A stretch of 64,000 nucleotides of DNA from positions 186,001 through 250,000 of the forward strand of contig JARSSP010000036.1 in the NCBI GenBank assembly GCA_029624675.1, in the 5' to 3' direction. Source of the DNA: Candidatus Contendibacter sp. Its GTDB lineage: Bacteria > Pseudomonadota > Gammaproteobacteria > Competibacterales > Competibacteraceae. A model generated the notes under the pieces. The model was not told the DNA's origin. It saw only the letters and a list, made by a program, of their open reading frames with translations, and did no database searches. Of this stretch, positions 25,498 through 33,242 are shown in pieces; position 1 is the first letter of the stretch; every line of letters starts with the position of its first letter. Both the position numbers and the translations under genes were made by a program.

Positions 25498-26738
25498 TTT
25501 TCGGTCACCCTTTCCGGTACGGGCCTGGTCTTCTCAAACGCCGGCAGGATGGGCAGCACGGCGAAAAAGGCGAAGTAGAGGATGGTGCAAATCTGCGCCA
25601 CCGAGGTGCGAGCCGGTGTGGTCGGCAACGCCCCCAGATAGCCCAGGATCAGGAACGAGACCACGAAGGCGACCAGCGCCAGCTTGAACGACAAACCGCG
25701 ATAGCGGATGGACTTGACCGGGCTCCGGTCCAGCCACGGCAGAAAGAACAGCACGATGATGGCGGCGAACATGACCAGCACGCCCCAGACTTGGGTGCCG
25801 GCAAAGGACGGCACGGCCCGTAGCATCGCGTAGAACGGCGTGAAGTACCAGACCGGCGCGATATGCGGCGGGGTCTTCAGGGAATCGGCGGGATCGAAGT
25901 TCGGGTGTTCCAGAAAATAGCCGCCCATCTCGGGCATGAAGAAGATCACGGCCGCGAAAAAGACGAGAAACACCGCCACGCCGACCAAGTCCTTGACGGT
26001 GTAGTAGGGATGGAACGGAATGCCATCCAGGGGCCGACCCTTCTCGTCTTTCAGCTTCTTGATCTCCACGCCGTCGGGGTTGTTGGAGCCGACTTCGTGC
26101 AGGGCCATGATATGGGCAACCACCAGTCCCAGCAGCACCAGCGGCAGCGCGATGACGTGCAGCGCGAAGAAGCGGTTCAGGGTGGCGTCGGAGATCACGT
26201 AGTCGCCACGAATCCAGACCGACAGATCCGGACCGATGCCGGGAATGGCGCTGAACAGATTGATGATCACCTGCGCGCCCCAGTAGGACATCTGGCCCCA
26301 GGGCAGCAGATAGCCCATGAACGCTTCGGCCATCAGGCACAGGAAGATCAGCACGCCGAAGATCCAGATCAGCTCGCGCGGTTTCTTGTAGGAGCCGTAG
26401 ATCAGGGCGCGGTACATGTGCAGGTAGACCATGATGAAGAAGGCCGAGGCACCCGTCGAGTGCATGTAGCGGATCAGCCAGCCCCAGTCCACGTCGCGCA
26501 TGATGTATTCGACCGAGGCGAAGGCGTCGGCGGCCGAGGGCTTGTAGCTCATGGTCAGCCAGATGCCGGTCAGAATCTGGTTGACCAGCACCAGCAGCGC
26601 CAGCGAGCCGAAGAAGTACCAGAAGTTGAAATTTTTCGGCGCGTAGTATTCGGTCAGATGCTCGCGCATCATCTTGGTGAGCGGGAAACGCTCGTCGATC
26701 CAGCCGAGCAACCCGGTCGTACCTTGTGTGTTCGCCAT
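25494..26738 (-). CDS. petB: Ubiquinol-cytochrome c reductase, cytochrome b
   Basis: A 414-residue integral membrane subunit carrying two b hemes and the Qo/Qi quinone sites. The N-terminal domain holds SVEYIMRDVDWGWLIRYMHSTGA, a heme-ligand helix, GYLLPWGQMSYWGAQVI for the Qo site, then the C-terminal helices with PPHIAPVWYFTPFYAMLRAV. Eight or so membrane helices are apparent. petA stop and petB start share one base (TAATG), so they are coupled. Confidence 0.97.
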   Translation of the reverse strand: MANTQGTTGLLGWIDERFPLTKMMREHLTEYYAPKNFNFWYFFGSLALLVLVNQILTGIWLTMSYKPSAADAFASVEYIMRDVDWGWLIRYMHSTGASAFFIMVYLHMYRALIYGSYKKPRELIWIFGVLIFLCLMAEAFMGYLLPWGQMSYWGAQVIINLFSAIPGIGPDLSVWIRGDYVISDATLNRFFALHVIALPLVLLGLVVAHIMALHEVGSNNPDGVEIKKLKDEKGRPLDGIPFHPYYTVKDLVGVAVFLVFFAAVIFFMPEMGGYFLEHPNFDPADSLKTPPHIAPVWYFTPFYAMLRAVPSFAGTQVWGVLVMFAAIIVLFFLPWLDRSPVKSIRYRGLSFKLALVAFVVSFLILGYLGALPTTPARTSVAQICTILYFAFFAVLPILPAFEKTRPVPERVTEK

Positions 26739-27337
26739 TACGCAACCTCCGGATCAACGCCGATCAATATGCGGGAATCGCTGAGGTACCGGTAGGAAGG
26801 CACCTCCATGTTCGAAGGCGCGGGAACGCCTTTGTAGACGCGCCCGGCCAAATCGAAGCGGGAACCGTGGCAGGGGCAGAAGAAACCGCCTTTCCAGGTC
26901 GGCCCCAGATCCGCGGGCGCCACGTCGGGCCGGAAGGTCGGCGAACAGCCAAGATGGGTGCAGATGCCGACCAGGACCAGCACCTCGGGCTTGATCGAGC
27001 GGTTGGCGTTCTGGGCGTACTTGGGTTGCTGACTGGCCATTTCGGAGTTGGGATCGAGCAGCTGATCCTTGAGTCCGGGCAGATCGTCCAGCATTTTCTT
27101 GCTGCGCTTGAGGAGCCAGACCGGCTTGCCGCGCCATTCGACGGTCATCATGGCGCCGTCCTCCAGCTTGCTGATATCCGCTTCCACCGGGGCGCCGGCC
27201 GCCTTGGCGCGTTCGCTGGGCGACCAGGATTTCAAAAAGGGAACGGCGACGAACGCTACGCCAACGCCGCCGACCACGGCAGCCGTGGCGGTCAGAAACC
27301 GGCGCCTGCCGGGATCGACGTCCTCTACCGTACTCAT
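26738..27337 (-). CDS. petA: Ubiquinol-cytochrome c reductase, Rieske iron-sulfur subunit
   Basis: A 199-residue protein with a twin-arginine-like N-terminus (GRRRFLTATAAVVGG) anchoring helix, then the Rieske domain with [2Fe-2S] ligands in CTHLGC and CPCHGS. First gene of petABC; an AGGAG site lies 8 nt before the ATG. The 282 bp upstream to the Nif3-family gene contain no other gene and must hold the operon promoter, though no clear -35/-10 pair was seen. Confidence 0.97.
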   Translation of the reverse strand: MSTVEDVDPGRRRFLTATAAVVGGVGVAFVAVPFLKSWSPSERAKAAGAPVEADISKLEDGAMMTVEWRGKPVWLLKRSKKMLDDLPGLKDQLLDPNSEMASQQPKYAQNANRSIKPEVLVLVGICTHLGCSPTFRPDVAPADLGPTWKGGFFCPCHGSRFDLAGRVYKGVPAPSNMEVPSYRYLSDSRILIGVDPEVA

Positions 27338-27619
27338 ACGCAGTCTCCTGTTTTAAAATTTATCGTTGGATTTGGGATGGATTGGCAACGCAAACGATGT
27401 GCACGGATTTCGTGTTCGCCGGAGCCAGACTGGGAGCTATTATTTTTTCGGAACCAGCAAGCTTCGGGGGTACGCTGGACGGTGCGCGAACTCCATCGGT
27501 ATGAACTCCCGCCGTTTTCGCGGTACGGCAAAACTATACCTCAGGGAGGGTATTAGGGTCTATGCGCTTGTCGCCCGAAGCCGCGAGGTTGGCGTGGCCC
27601 GAACTGGCCGGCGCGGGAA

Positions 27620-28384
27620 TCAGACCGGATTGTCGATGTCGACGAAGGCGAAATTCAAGGCGAATCGCTCGGCCAAATGCGCGCCCAGTGCCGGCACCCC
27701 ATGGCGTTCGGTGGCGTGGTGACCGGCGGCGAAAAAGTGCAGGCCGTTCTCGCGGGCGACGTGCACGGTCTGCTCGGACGCCTCGCCGGTCAGGAAGGCG
27801 TCCGCGCCAGCGTTCACCGCGATCTCGATAAACGGCTGCGCGGCGCCGGTGCACCAGGCCAGTCGCCGGATGGGCGCGGCGGTGCCAGAAACATGCAGCG
27901 GCTCCCGGCCCAGGCGGGCGGTAATATGAGCGGCGAAGGCGTCTCCGCTCATCGGTTGGGCCAGTTCGCCCAGCATCACCAACCCTGGCGTCCGACCGTT
28001 GCCGCCGGCGGTCCCGGTAATAGTCAGGCCGAGCACTCGGGCCAATTGGGCGTTGTTACCCAGTTCGATATGGGCGTCCAGCGGCAAATGATAGGCGATC
28101 AGACTGATCCCGTGGCGGAGCAGGGTGGTGAGTCGCCGCTGTTTCATGCCCACGATGCGCGGACTCTCCCCTTTCCAGAAATAGCCGTGATGGACCAGCA
28201 CGGCGTCGGCCTCGCGTTCGACCGCCGCGTCCAGCAGCGCCTGACAGGCGGTGACGCCGCCGACCAGGGTTTCGACGTCCGCCCGACCTTCCACCTGCAA
28301 CCCGTTCGGGCAGTAGTCGTTGAAGTTCTCCACCGCCAGCAGGCGATCCGTATACGCAACCAGTTCGCTCAATCGCACCTTCAA
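27620..28384 (-). CDS. Nif3-like dinuclear metal-centre hexameric protein (YbgI family)
   Basis: A 254-residue Nif3/GTP-cyclohydrolase I type 2-like protein. The metal ligands are visible in [19 protein letters not shown] and the later [10 protein letters not shown]. The family forms toroidal hexamers with a dimetal site; its reaction is unsettled. The start is TTG at 28384, overlapping the hisC stop (TTGA), so it is coupled to hisC. It lies upstream of petABC on the same strand but 282 bp apart. Confidence 0.92.
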   Translation of the reverse strand: MKVRLSELVAYTDRLLAVENFNDYCPNGLQVEGRADVETLVGGVTACQALLDAAVEREADAVLVHHGYFWKGESPRIVGMKQRRLTTLLRHGISLIAYHLPLDAHIELGNNAQLARVLGLTITGTAGGNGRTPGLVMLGELAQPMSGDAFAAHITARLGREPLHVSGTAAPIRRLAWCTGAAQPFIEIAVNAGADAFLTGEASEQTVHVARENGLHFFAAGHHATERHGVPALGAHLAERFALNFAFVDIDNPV

Positions 28385-29448
28385 CCCTCCGCCAGAATCA
28401 GCCCGAGCGCGGCGAGCAGGGCGGCGTTCTGTTCCGGGCCGCCGACCGTGATCCGCAGAAACTGTTCGATGCGCGGCAGGCGAAAGTGACGCACGATCAC
28501 GCTGTGCTGGCGCAGGGCAGCGGCCAGCACGGCGGCGTCCTGGCGCGGATGACGAGCGAAAACGAAGTTCGCCGCCGAGGGCAATACCTCAAAACCAAGC
28601 ACCGCCAGCGCGGTGACCAATTCGGTGCGGTTGGCGATCACCAGGTGTCGAGTGCGCTCGAAATACTCGCGGTCCTCGAACGCGGCCACCGCCCCGGCGA
28701 TGGCCAGCCGGTCGAGCGGATAGGAATTGAAGCTGTTCTTGATCCGCTCCAGCGCCTCGATCAGTTCCGGATGACCCACCGCCAGCCCGACCCGCAACCC
28801 GGCCAGCGAACGCGACTTGGACAGGGTTTGCGTCACCAGCAGGTTCGGATAGCGGTCCACCAGCCCGATGGCGGTCTCGCCGCCAAAGTCGATGTAGGCT
28901 TCGTCCACCACGACCACCGAGTTCCGGTTGCGTTGGAGTAGCCAGTCGATGTCGACCAGCGGCAGCGGACAGCCGGTGGGCGCGTTCGGATTGGCGAAAA
29001 TGATGCCGCCGTTCGGGCGCAGGTAGTCGGCGACGCGCAAGGTGAAATCCCCGGCCAGCGGCACGGTTTCGAAGTCGATGCCGTACAGGCCGCAGTAGAC
29101 CGGGTAGAAGCTGTAGGTGATGTCGGGAAACAACAGTGGGGCGGAATGCTGCAATAAACCCTGAAAGGTATGCGCCAGCACTTCGTCCGAACCGTTACCG
29201 ACGAAGACTTGCGCTGACGTGACGCCGTAATAGTCGGCGATGGCCTGCTTGAGCCGCTCGGCGCTCGGGTCCGGGTACAGGCGCAGGGCGTCGGACAGTT
29301 CGGCCCGGATGGCCTCCAGCACGCGCGGCGAGGGTCCGTAAGGATTCTCGTTGGTGTTGAGCTTGACCAGTCTGTCGAGCTTGGGCTGCTCGCCGGGCAC
29401 GTAGGGGGTGAGCCGCCGCGTCACGGGGCTCCAGTAAGGATTATTCAC
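28381..29448 (-). CDS. hisC: Histidinol-phosphate aminotransferase
   Basis: A 355-residue PLP enzyme of histidine synthesis converting imidazole acetol-phosphate to histidinol phosphate. Motifs: [12 protein letters not shown] near residue 28, [22 protein letters not shown] with the PLP Asp/Tyr, and [14 protein letters not shown] with the PLP Lys. It starts with GTG at 29448, within the stop of the Rpn gene (GTGA), so translation depends on an accessory gene upstream. No other his genes are in the window. Its first 65 bp also exist as part of the duplicated segment at 35566-36476. Confidence 0.95.
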   Translation of the reverse strand: MNNPYWSPVTRRLTPYVPGEQPKLDRLVKLNTNENPYGPSPRVLEAIRAELSDALRLYPDPSAERLKQAIADYYGVTSAQVFVGNGSDEVLAHTFQGLLQHSAPLLFPDITYSFYPVYCGLYGIDFETVPLAGDFTLRVADYLRPNGGIIFANPNAPTGCPLPLVDIDWLLQRNRNSVVVVDEAYIDFGGETAIGLVDRYPNLLVTQTLSKSRSLAGLRVGLAVGHPELIEALERIKNSFNSYPLDRLAIAGAVAAFEDREYFERTRHLVIANRTELVTALAVLGFEVLPSAANFVFARHPRQDAAVLAAALRQHSVIVRHFRLPRIEQFLRITVGGPEQNAALLAALGLILAEG

Positions 29449-30294
29449 GGTTCGCTCCGCAATCGCCGCAGTTCGTCAACATTCAGGCCGGTCTTGGCGG
29501 CGATGGTGTCCAAGTCCAATACATCCAACAGGGCGCGGGCAATGTCCAGTGCCTGTTCCCGGCGGCCTTCGATGTGGCCTTGTCGTTGAGCCTTGCGCAA
29601 GGCGTTGCGCTGGTCGGCGATGAACACTTCCCGCCGCTCCAAATCCTCCAGTTCCTCCGGCTCCAGGTTGACCCGGTTGGCCAAGTCAAACGCCTGCCGC
29701 AACGCCGGCACGGCGGCCCAGTTGGGCGGAATCATCGTCAAATCCGCGGCATGTTTGATGAAATACAGCCATTGCTCCAACCGGCCTTCCAAGGCTTCCA
29801 GCGGTTTCTCGAACTTGGGCAGCTCGACGAACACCAGTTCCAAATCCTCCACCGGATAATCCATCAGATAATCCCGCTCCCGCAGCACGAAGCGGCTCAG
29901 ATAACCAGGGTAGGACTCGAACATCACGAAATCGGTTAGGGTCAAGGCGATGACCGGATGCAAGTCGAGATAGTCTTCTCCGCTCCGTAACTGATTGGAG
30001 TAGGTTTTAGCGGCGTTGTACAGAATCCGTTTCTCGAAGCCTTCCACGTTCAGAACCTGCATTTCGATGATGACCAGCCGGTTATCGGTCAGGCGGGCGC
30101 GCACGTCGAGGTAGGTGTCCTTCATGCCGCGAATGCGGGGAGCGAGCCAGGGATTGACGATTTCCAGATCGGCGATCAGTCCCCGGCTGCCGTAGAGCAC
30201 GGCGTCGAGAAAATCGATCAGCACCTCACGGCTTTGCTCCGAGCCGAAGATGCGCTTGAAGGCGAAATCGGTCTTGGGATTGATGAAGCGCATG
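29384..30294. repeat. 911-bp direct repeat, copy A
   Basis: Matches 35566-36476 at a constant offset of 6182, apparently base for base where compared. It includes the first 65 bp of hisC, the whole Rpn gene and one base upstream of its ATG. Sequence diverges immediately outside. Copy A is probably ancestral because hisC is whole here. Confidence 0.92.
29445..30293 (-). CDS. Rpn-family recombination-promoting nuclease / putative transposase (copy A)
   Basis: A 282-residue protein of the PD-(D/E)XK Rpn/transposase_31-type family. It opens with the family signature [20 protein letters not shown]. The nuclease core is [21 protein letters not shown], with Asp and ExQ active-site residues, followed by [19 protein letters not shown]-terminal helical Arg/Gln-rich segment precedes the short tail [14 protein letters not shown]. 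Such proteins promote RecA-independent recombination in E. coli and multiply in genomes. Identical to the second copy at 35627-36475. Its stop overlaps the hisC start. Confidence 0.9.
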   Translation of the reverse strand: MRFINPKTDFAFKRIFGSEQSREVLIDFLDAVLYGSRGLIADLEIVNPWLAPRIRGMKDTYLDVRARLTDNRLVIIEMQVLNVEGFEKRILYNAAKTYSNQLRSGEDYLDLHPVIALTLTDFVMFESYPGYLSRFVLRERDYLMDYPVEDLELVFVELPKFEKPLEALEGRLEQWLYFIKHAADLTMIPPNWAAVPALRQAFDLANRVNLEPEELEDLERREVFIADQRNALRKAQRQGHIEGRREQALDIARALLDVLDLDTIAAKTGLNVDELRRLRSEP

Positions 30295-30295
30295 A

Positions 30296-31207
30296 CTAAT
30301 TTTCCTCCCGCAATTTGGATAGCGCCCGTTCGTAGGCTTTCCGGGCGTTTTCCTCATCGCCGGCCTTGAATAGTACGTCGCCGGCGCGTTCTACTTCGCT
30401 ACTGCCCAGTGAGGAGAGGTATTCGGTCAGCAGGTAATTCGCCATGCGCCGGGCATCTTGCGGTTGTTGAAGGGCGAGGAAGCATTCGGCGGCGTCGAGA
30501 AAATAGGCAGTAGGTTGATGACAGTGCAGAACGTGCATGTCCTGATAGATGGCCAGTGCCTGGCGATACTTTTGTTCTTGGAACAGCGCCTTGGCGGTGG
30601 GGTAAAGCGCCCGGCAGTAGGCGGGGCGGAATTGCTCGATGGATGGTGGTTGCTGGCGATAACTGGCGATGCGGTTTTCCTCGGTCCAGACCAGCGCCAC
30701 CGCAGCTTGATCCAGAACAGTGGCGCGGCTTTGCAGGCCGGGCAGCAGTTGACCCTGCGTCGTGGCGTCCACAGCCGTGAGGGCTTTGGCAATGGCTTCG
30801 CGGCTGCTGAAACCTTGTCGCTGGTAGTATTCGCCGGTTGCGTAGAGCATCAGCAGGTGCCGGGCTTTCATTTCAACGGTCCCGCGAATCGCCTGCTGGA
30901 TTTGGGGGTGGGTGGTGGGAGAGAAAGGTTGATAGGCCAGCGCGTAGACTTGCCCATCTTGCGTCACCAGCCATTCCCGCGCTTGCGGGTCGGCAGTGAA
31001 GCGGGCGCGGAAGGCGTTTTGCACCGCTGGTGGCAGGTGCGATTCGCTCAGCCAAGCAGTAAGTGGCGGGGCTGGAACAGCGCTGTGGGCGATGGGTAGA
31101 AAGCCGGCCACGCTCCACAGCCAAAGTAGGGCAGCGGCGCAGACGGGGAGTAACCCCCAGTGTGATCTGCGTCGCCAGGGGGGTTTAAAGCTACAAATCC
31201 TTGTCAC
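30296..31207 (-). CDS. Exported TPR-like protein
   Basis: A 303-residue product with a hydrophobic N-terminal segment (LLPVCAAALLWLWSVAGFLP) read as a signal or anchor. Its C-terminal third is made of helix pairs with TPR spacing (AKALFQEQKYRQALAIYQDM, ECFLALQQPQDARRMANYLL, GDEENARKAYERALSKL). The middle (YALAYQPFSPTTHPQIQQA...) is unrecognised. The GTG start at 31207 lies inside the 444-aa gene upstream, so the two are coupled. It ends two bases before the Rpn ATG region. Probably envelope-located; function unknown. Confidence 0.72.
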   Translation of the reverse strand: MTRICSFKPPWRRRSHWGLLPVCAAALLWLWSVAGFLPIAHSAVPAPPLTAWLSESHLPPAVQNAFRARFTADPQAREWLVTQDGQVYALAYQPFSPTTHPQIQQAIRGTVEMKARHLLMLYATGEYYQRQGFSSREAIAKALTAVDATTQGQLLPGLQSRATVLDQAAVALVWTEENRIASYRQQPPSIEQFRPAYCRALYPTAKALFQEQKYRQALAIYQDMHVLHCHQPTAYFLDAAECFLALQQPQDARRMANYLLTEYLSSLGSSEVERAGDVLFKAGDEENARKAYERALSKLREEN

Positions 31208-32525
31208 GGGTAACTTGTCCGCTAGGTCCCGGCGCGACGGCCTTCGGTGGGCGCGGCACGTTGTCGTCCTGAGCGGCGGGCGCAGGGACCGTACCGCCAG
31301 CCTCGTTAGGGTTGTCGAGCAATTGTGCCTGACTCATCTCTTGGGCGGTTTGCGCGGCTTGCCGGCTTACCGAGGGGATGTAAACGGCGACGGCGTAGAC
31401 TTCGGCGTCGTCCTTGCTGGTGAAGGTCTTGCGCGTGACGCCCGGCGGTAAGACCCCGCTGCGTAACGATTGGAACTGTTCCGAGGTTTTCTGCACATTT
31501 AGGAAGCTTTGGCGGGTTTTTTCAAAACGTTGCAAGCTGGCGTCTTTGCCGGTGTCGCTGGTTTCAAAGTCCTTGACGGCTTGTTGGGTGCTTTCGTCCA
31601 TCTTGCTTTTCCAGCCGGTGTCATCGCCGATGAGCAACCCCACCAAGGCATCGGTGGCGCGCATGTCAGCGACTTTTGCCGCATTGAGACGCATCTTTTG
31701 TTGCAGGGCGGAATTGTCGCTGCTGCGGATCACGTCGGAACCGAAGCCGACAAAAGCCATTTCCCCTGTGGCGGGCACTTGGATCATCTTGCCGCCGACC
31801 GGGGGAACCAAGCCGCTCTGGATTTCCAACAGCACTTGACTCAAGCCATCGCGGATGGAGTCGGCTTCCATTCCGTTGGGCGAGGGACGGTTGAACTTAC
31901 CACGGGTTTTGGGTGTAGTGACGATGCTGACATAGACCGTCTTTTTAGCAGTGTCGTCCTCGACGGCGTATGTCACAAACCCTTTCAGTAGCATCTGTAC
32001 GGCTTGTTCCAGTTTTTCATCTTGCGTGGTGGCGAAATTGGCTAAGTCCTTTTTAGCGTCGGTGATGGTTTCCATTTGTTCCACTAGCTGATTGCGACCT
32101 TGACTACTCATGCTCCCCAAGACTGTCGCCAAGTTTTTCTTCGCTTCCAAGAAGGCTCTGACATAAGCGTTGCGTTTGGCAATGCGGGTGGCGGTGGGAT
32201 TCTCCATGATTTCGTAAGTACCCGTGCCGGTGGCAACATAGCCAAAACCCGAACCAAATTTTACCGGTTCCGCGCCAGCAGAGCGTTTGTTGACGACAAA
32301 GTTAATGGCGTCTTGGGCGGTTTGGCCTTGCACGGCGGTTTGGCCGGTGGCGGGGTCTTTGACTTCCTGCACCGGACCTTGCACTTGGCTAAGTTGCTGT
32401 TGCTGTTCGGGGGTGCTGGCCTGAACCGGTGGCAGGAAGTCATCCGCCGATGGCGGAGCAGATTGAGCAGGTGTGGCTAAAAGCCAAAGCATGGATAAGA
32501 GGGGTATGCTGAAGTAAATCTTCAT
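31191..32525 (-). CDS. Exported LPP20-like protein of unknown function
   Basis: A 444-residue secreted protein with signal peptide (FSIPLLSMLWLLATPAQSA). The central region PTATRIAKRNAYVRAFLEAKKNLATVL is the LPP20-type helix that follows a GTGTYE strand. A later strand pair is TVYVSIVTTPKTRGKF. The C-terminus is low complexity (NEAGGTVPAPAAQDDNVPRPPKA). The ATG at 32525, not 32531, has GAGGA at a suitable distance. Similar modules occur in flagellar/outer-membrane accessory proteins (FlgO/FlgP/FlgT-like), but no flagellar genes are near. It is next to the VapC-like gene on one side and the TPR gene on the other. Confidence 0.72.
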   Translation of the reverse strand: MKIYFSIPLLSMLWLLATPAQSAPPSADDFLPPVQASTPEQQQQLSQVQGPVQEVKDPATGQTAVQGQTAQDAINFVVNKRSAGAEPVKFGSGFGYVATGTGTYEIMENPTATRIAKRNAYVRAFLEAKKNLATVLGSMSSQGRNQLVEQMETITDAKKDLANFATTQDEKLEQAVQMLLKGFVTYAVEDDTAKKTVYVSIVTTPKTRGKFNRPSPNGMEADSIRDGLSQVLLEIQSGLVPPVGGKMIQVPATGEMAFVGFGSDVIRSSDNSALQQKMRLNAAKVADMRATDALVGLLIGDDTGWKSKMDESTQQAVKDFETSDTGKDASLQRFEKTRQSFLNVQKTSEQFQSLRSGVLPPGVTRKTFTSKDDAEVYAVAVYIPSVSRQAAQTAQEMSQAQLLDNPNEAGGTVPAPAAQDDNVPRPPKAVAPGPSGQVTRDKDL

Positions 32526-32537
32526 ATTCATTCCTCG

Positions 32538-32957
32538 CTAACTGTGTTTGCACCACTGGATCAATTCAAACGGATGATTGCCCTTGACCCGGTAGACCTG
32601 AAAATCGTTTTCATCAACAGTCAAAATACTGCGCTCACCCGTTTGGTTCGCCAGCCAGACCAGCGCCGCATCAGCGAAATCGATGTCTTGATCGGCGTAT
32701 TTCTGGATATAGGCCGCCAGTTCCGGGTAGCTGCTGACAGGGATTTCTGCAACTGCTAATCCACCTTGGGCGATCCAATTCAAAAGGGCGACCTTGCCAA
32801 GAACGTCCAGAAAAAAACAAGTTTCTACGATCACAGGCGCTACCGTTTGCAGCGGGAAGCGATTTTGTCGCAACCAAGCCAATGCTGCGTGATGCAGGGT
32901 ATCGCCACGAACGTACAGTGCAACGAGAAATCCCGTATCAACCAGTGGTCGATGCAC
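32538..32957 (-). CDS. vapC: PIN-domain toxin (VapC-like ribonuclease)
   Basis: A 139-residue PIN domain. Acidic active-site residues are readable: PLVDTGFLVALYV with the first Asp, VETCFFLD with the Glu, and DQDIDFADAALVWLA with two more Asp, then SILTVDENDFQVYR. VapC toxins cleave tRNA or rRNA. The frame stays open further upstream but those residues are antisense-like read-through of the antitoxin gene; the GTG at 32957 (VHRPLVDTG) is the likely start. It overlaps the antitoxin by 20 bp. Confidence 0.83.
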   Translation of the reverse strand: MHRPLVDTGFLVALYVRGDTLHHAALAWLRQNRFPLQTVAPVIVETCFFLDVLGKVALLNWIAQGGLAVAEIPVSSYPELAAYIQKYADQDIDFADAALVWLANQTGERSILTVDENDFQVYRVKGNHPFELIQWCKHS

Positions 32958-33186
32958 GAAACCGTTCCCGTAGCAGACGTTGGCTATTTCGGGCAATATC
33001 GCCGGAATGTGTGTGGTCTGCACCAAAGCCCTCAGCACCTAACTCGTAAGGTGTGGGCGAGAGAGAGTAGCTTAGAAGTTGGTGAAGTGCGCGTCGGACA
33101 GCTTCATCCTCTGTGATACCGTAAACTTGGCAGTAAGAGGCTAATTCCTCTTCCAAAGCTGATGGTAAATCAATGGAGAGATTCAT
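32938..33186 (-). CDS. vapB: Ribbon-helix-helix-type antitoxin (VapB/CopG-like)
   Basis: An 82-residue protein with an N-terminal MNLSIDLPSALEEELASYC strand-helix, typical for RHH-type antitoxins or their helical cousins, and a helix ITEDEAVRRALHQLL. The C-terminal tail (RNSQRLLRERFRASTTG) would occupy the toxin's active site. ATG 33186 was chosen from MNLSID; a longer frame exists. It overlaps and precedes the PIN gene, the usual antitoxin-first order. Likely autorepressor of the pair. Confidence 0.78.
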   Translation of the reverse strand: MNLSIDLPSALEEELASYCQVYGITEDEAVRRALHQLLSYSLSPTPYELGAEGFGADHTHSGDIARNSQRLLRERFRASTTG

Positions 33187-33242
33187 AGGCTTTTTTCCAC
33201 AGAACAGACCATAAAGCAATGCCGTAACGAGATTTCATGTCA

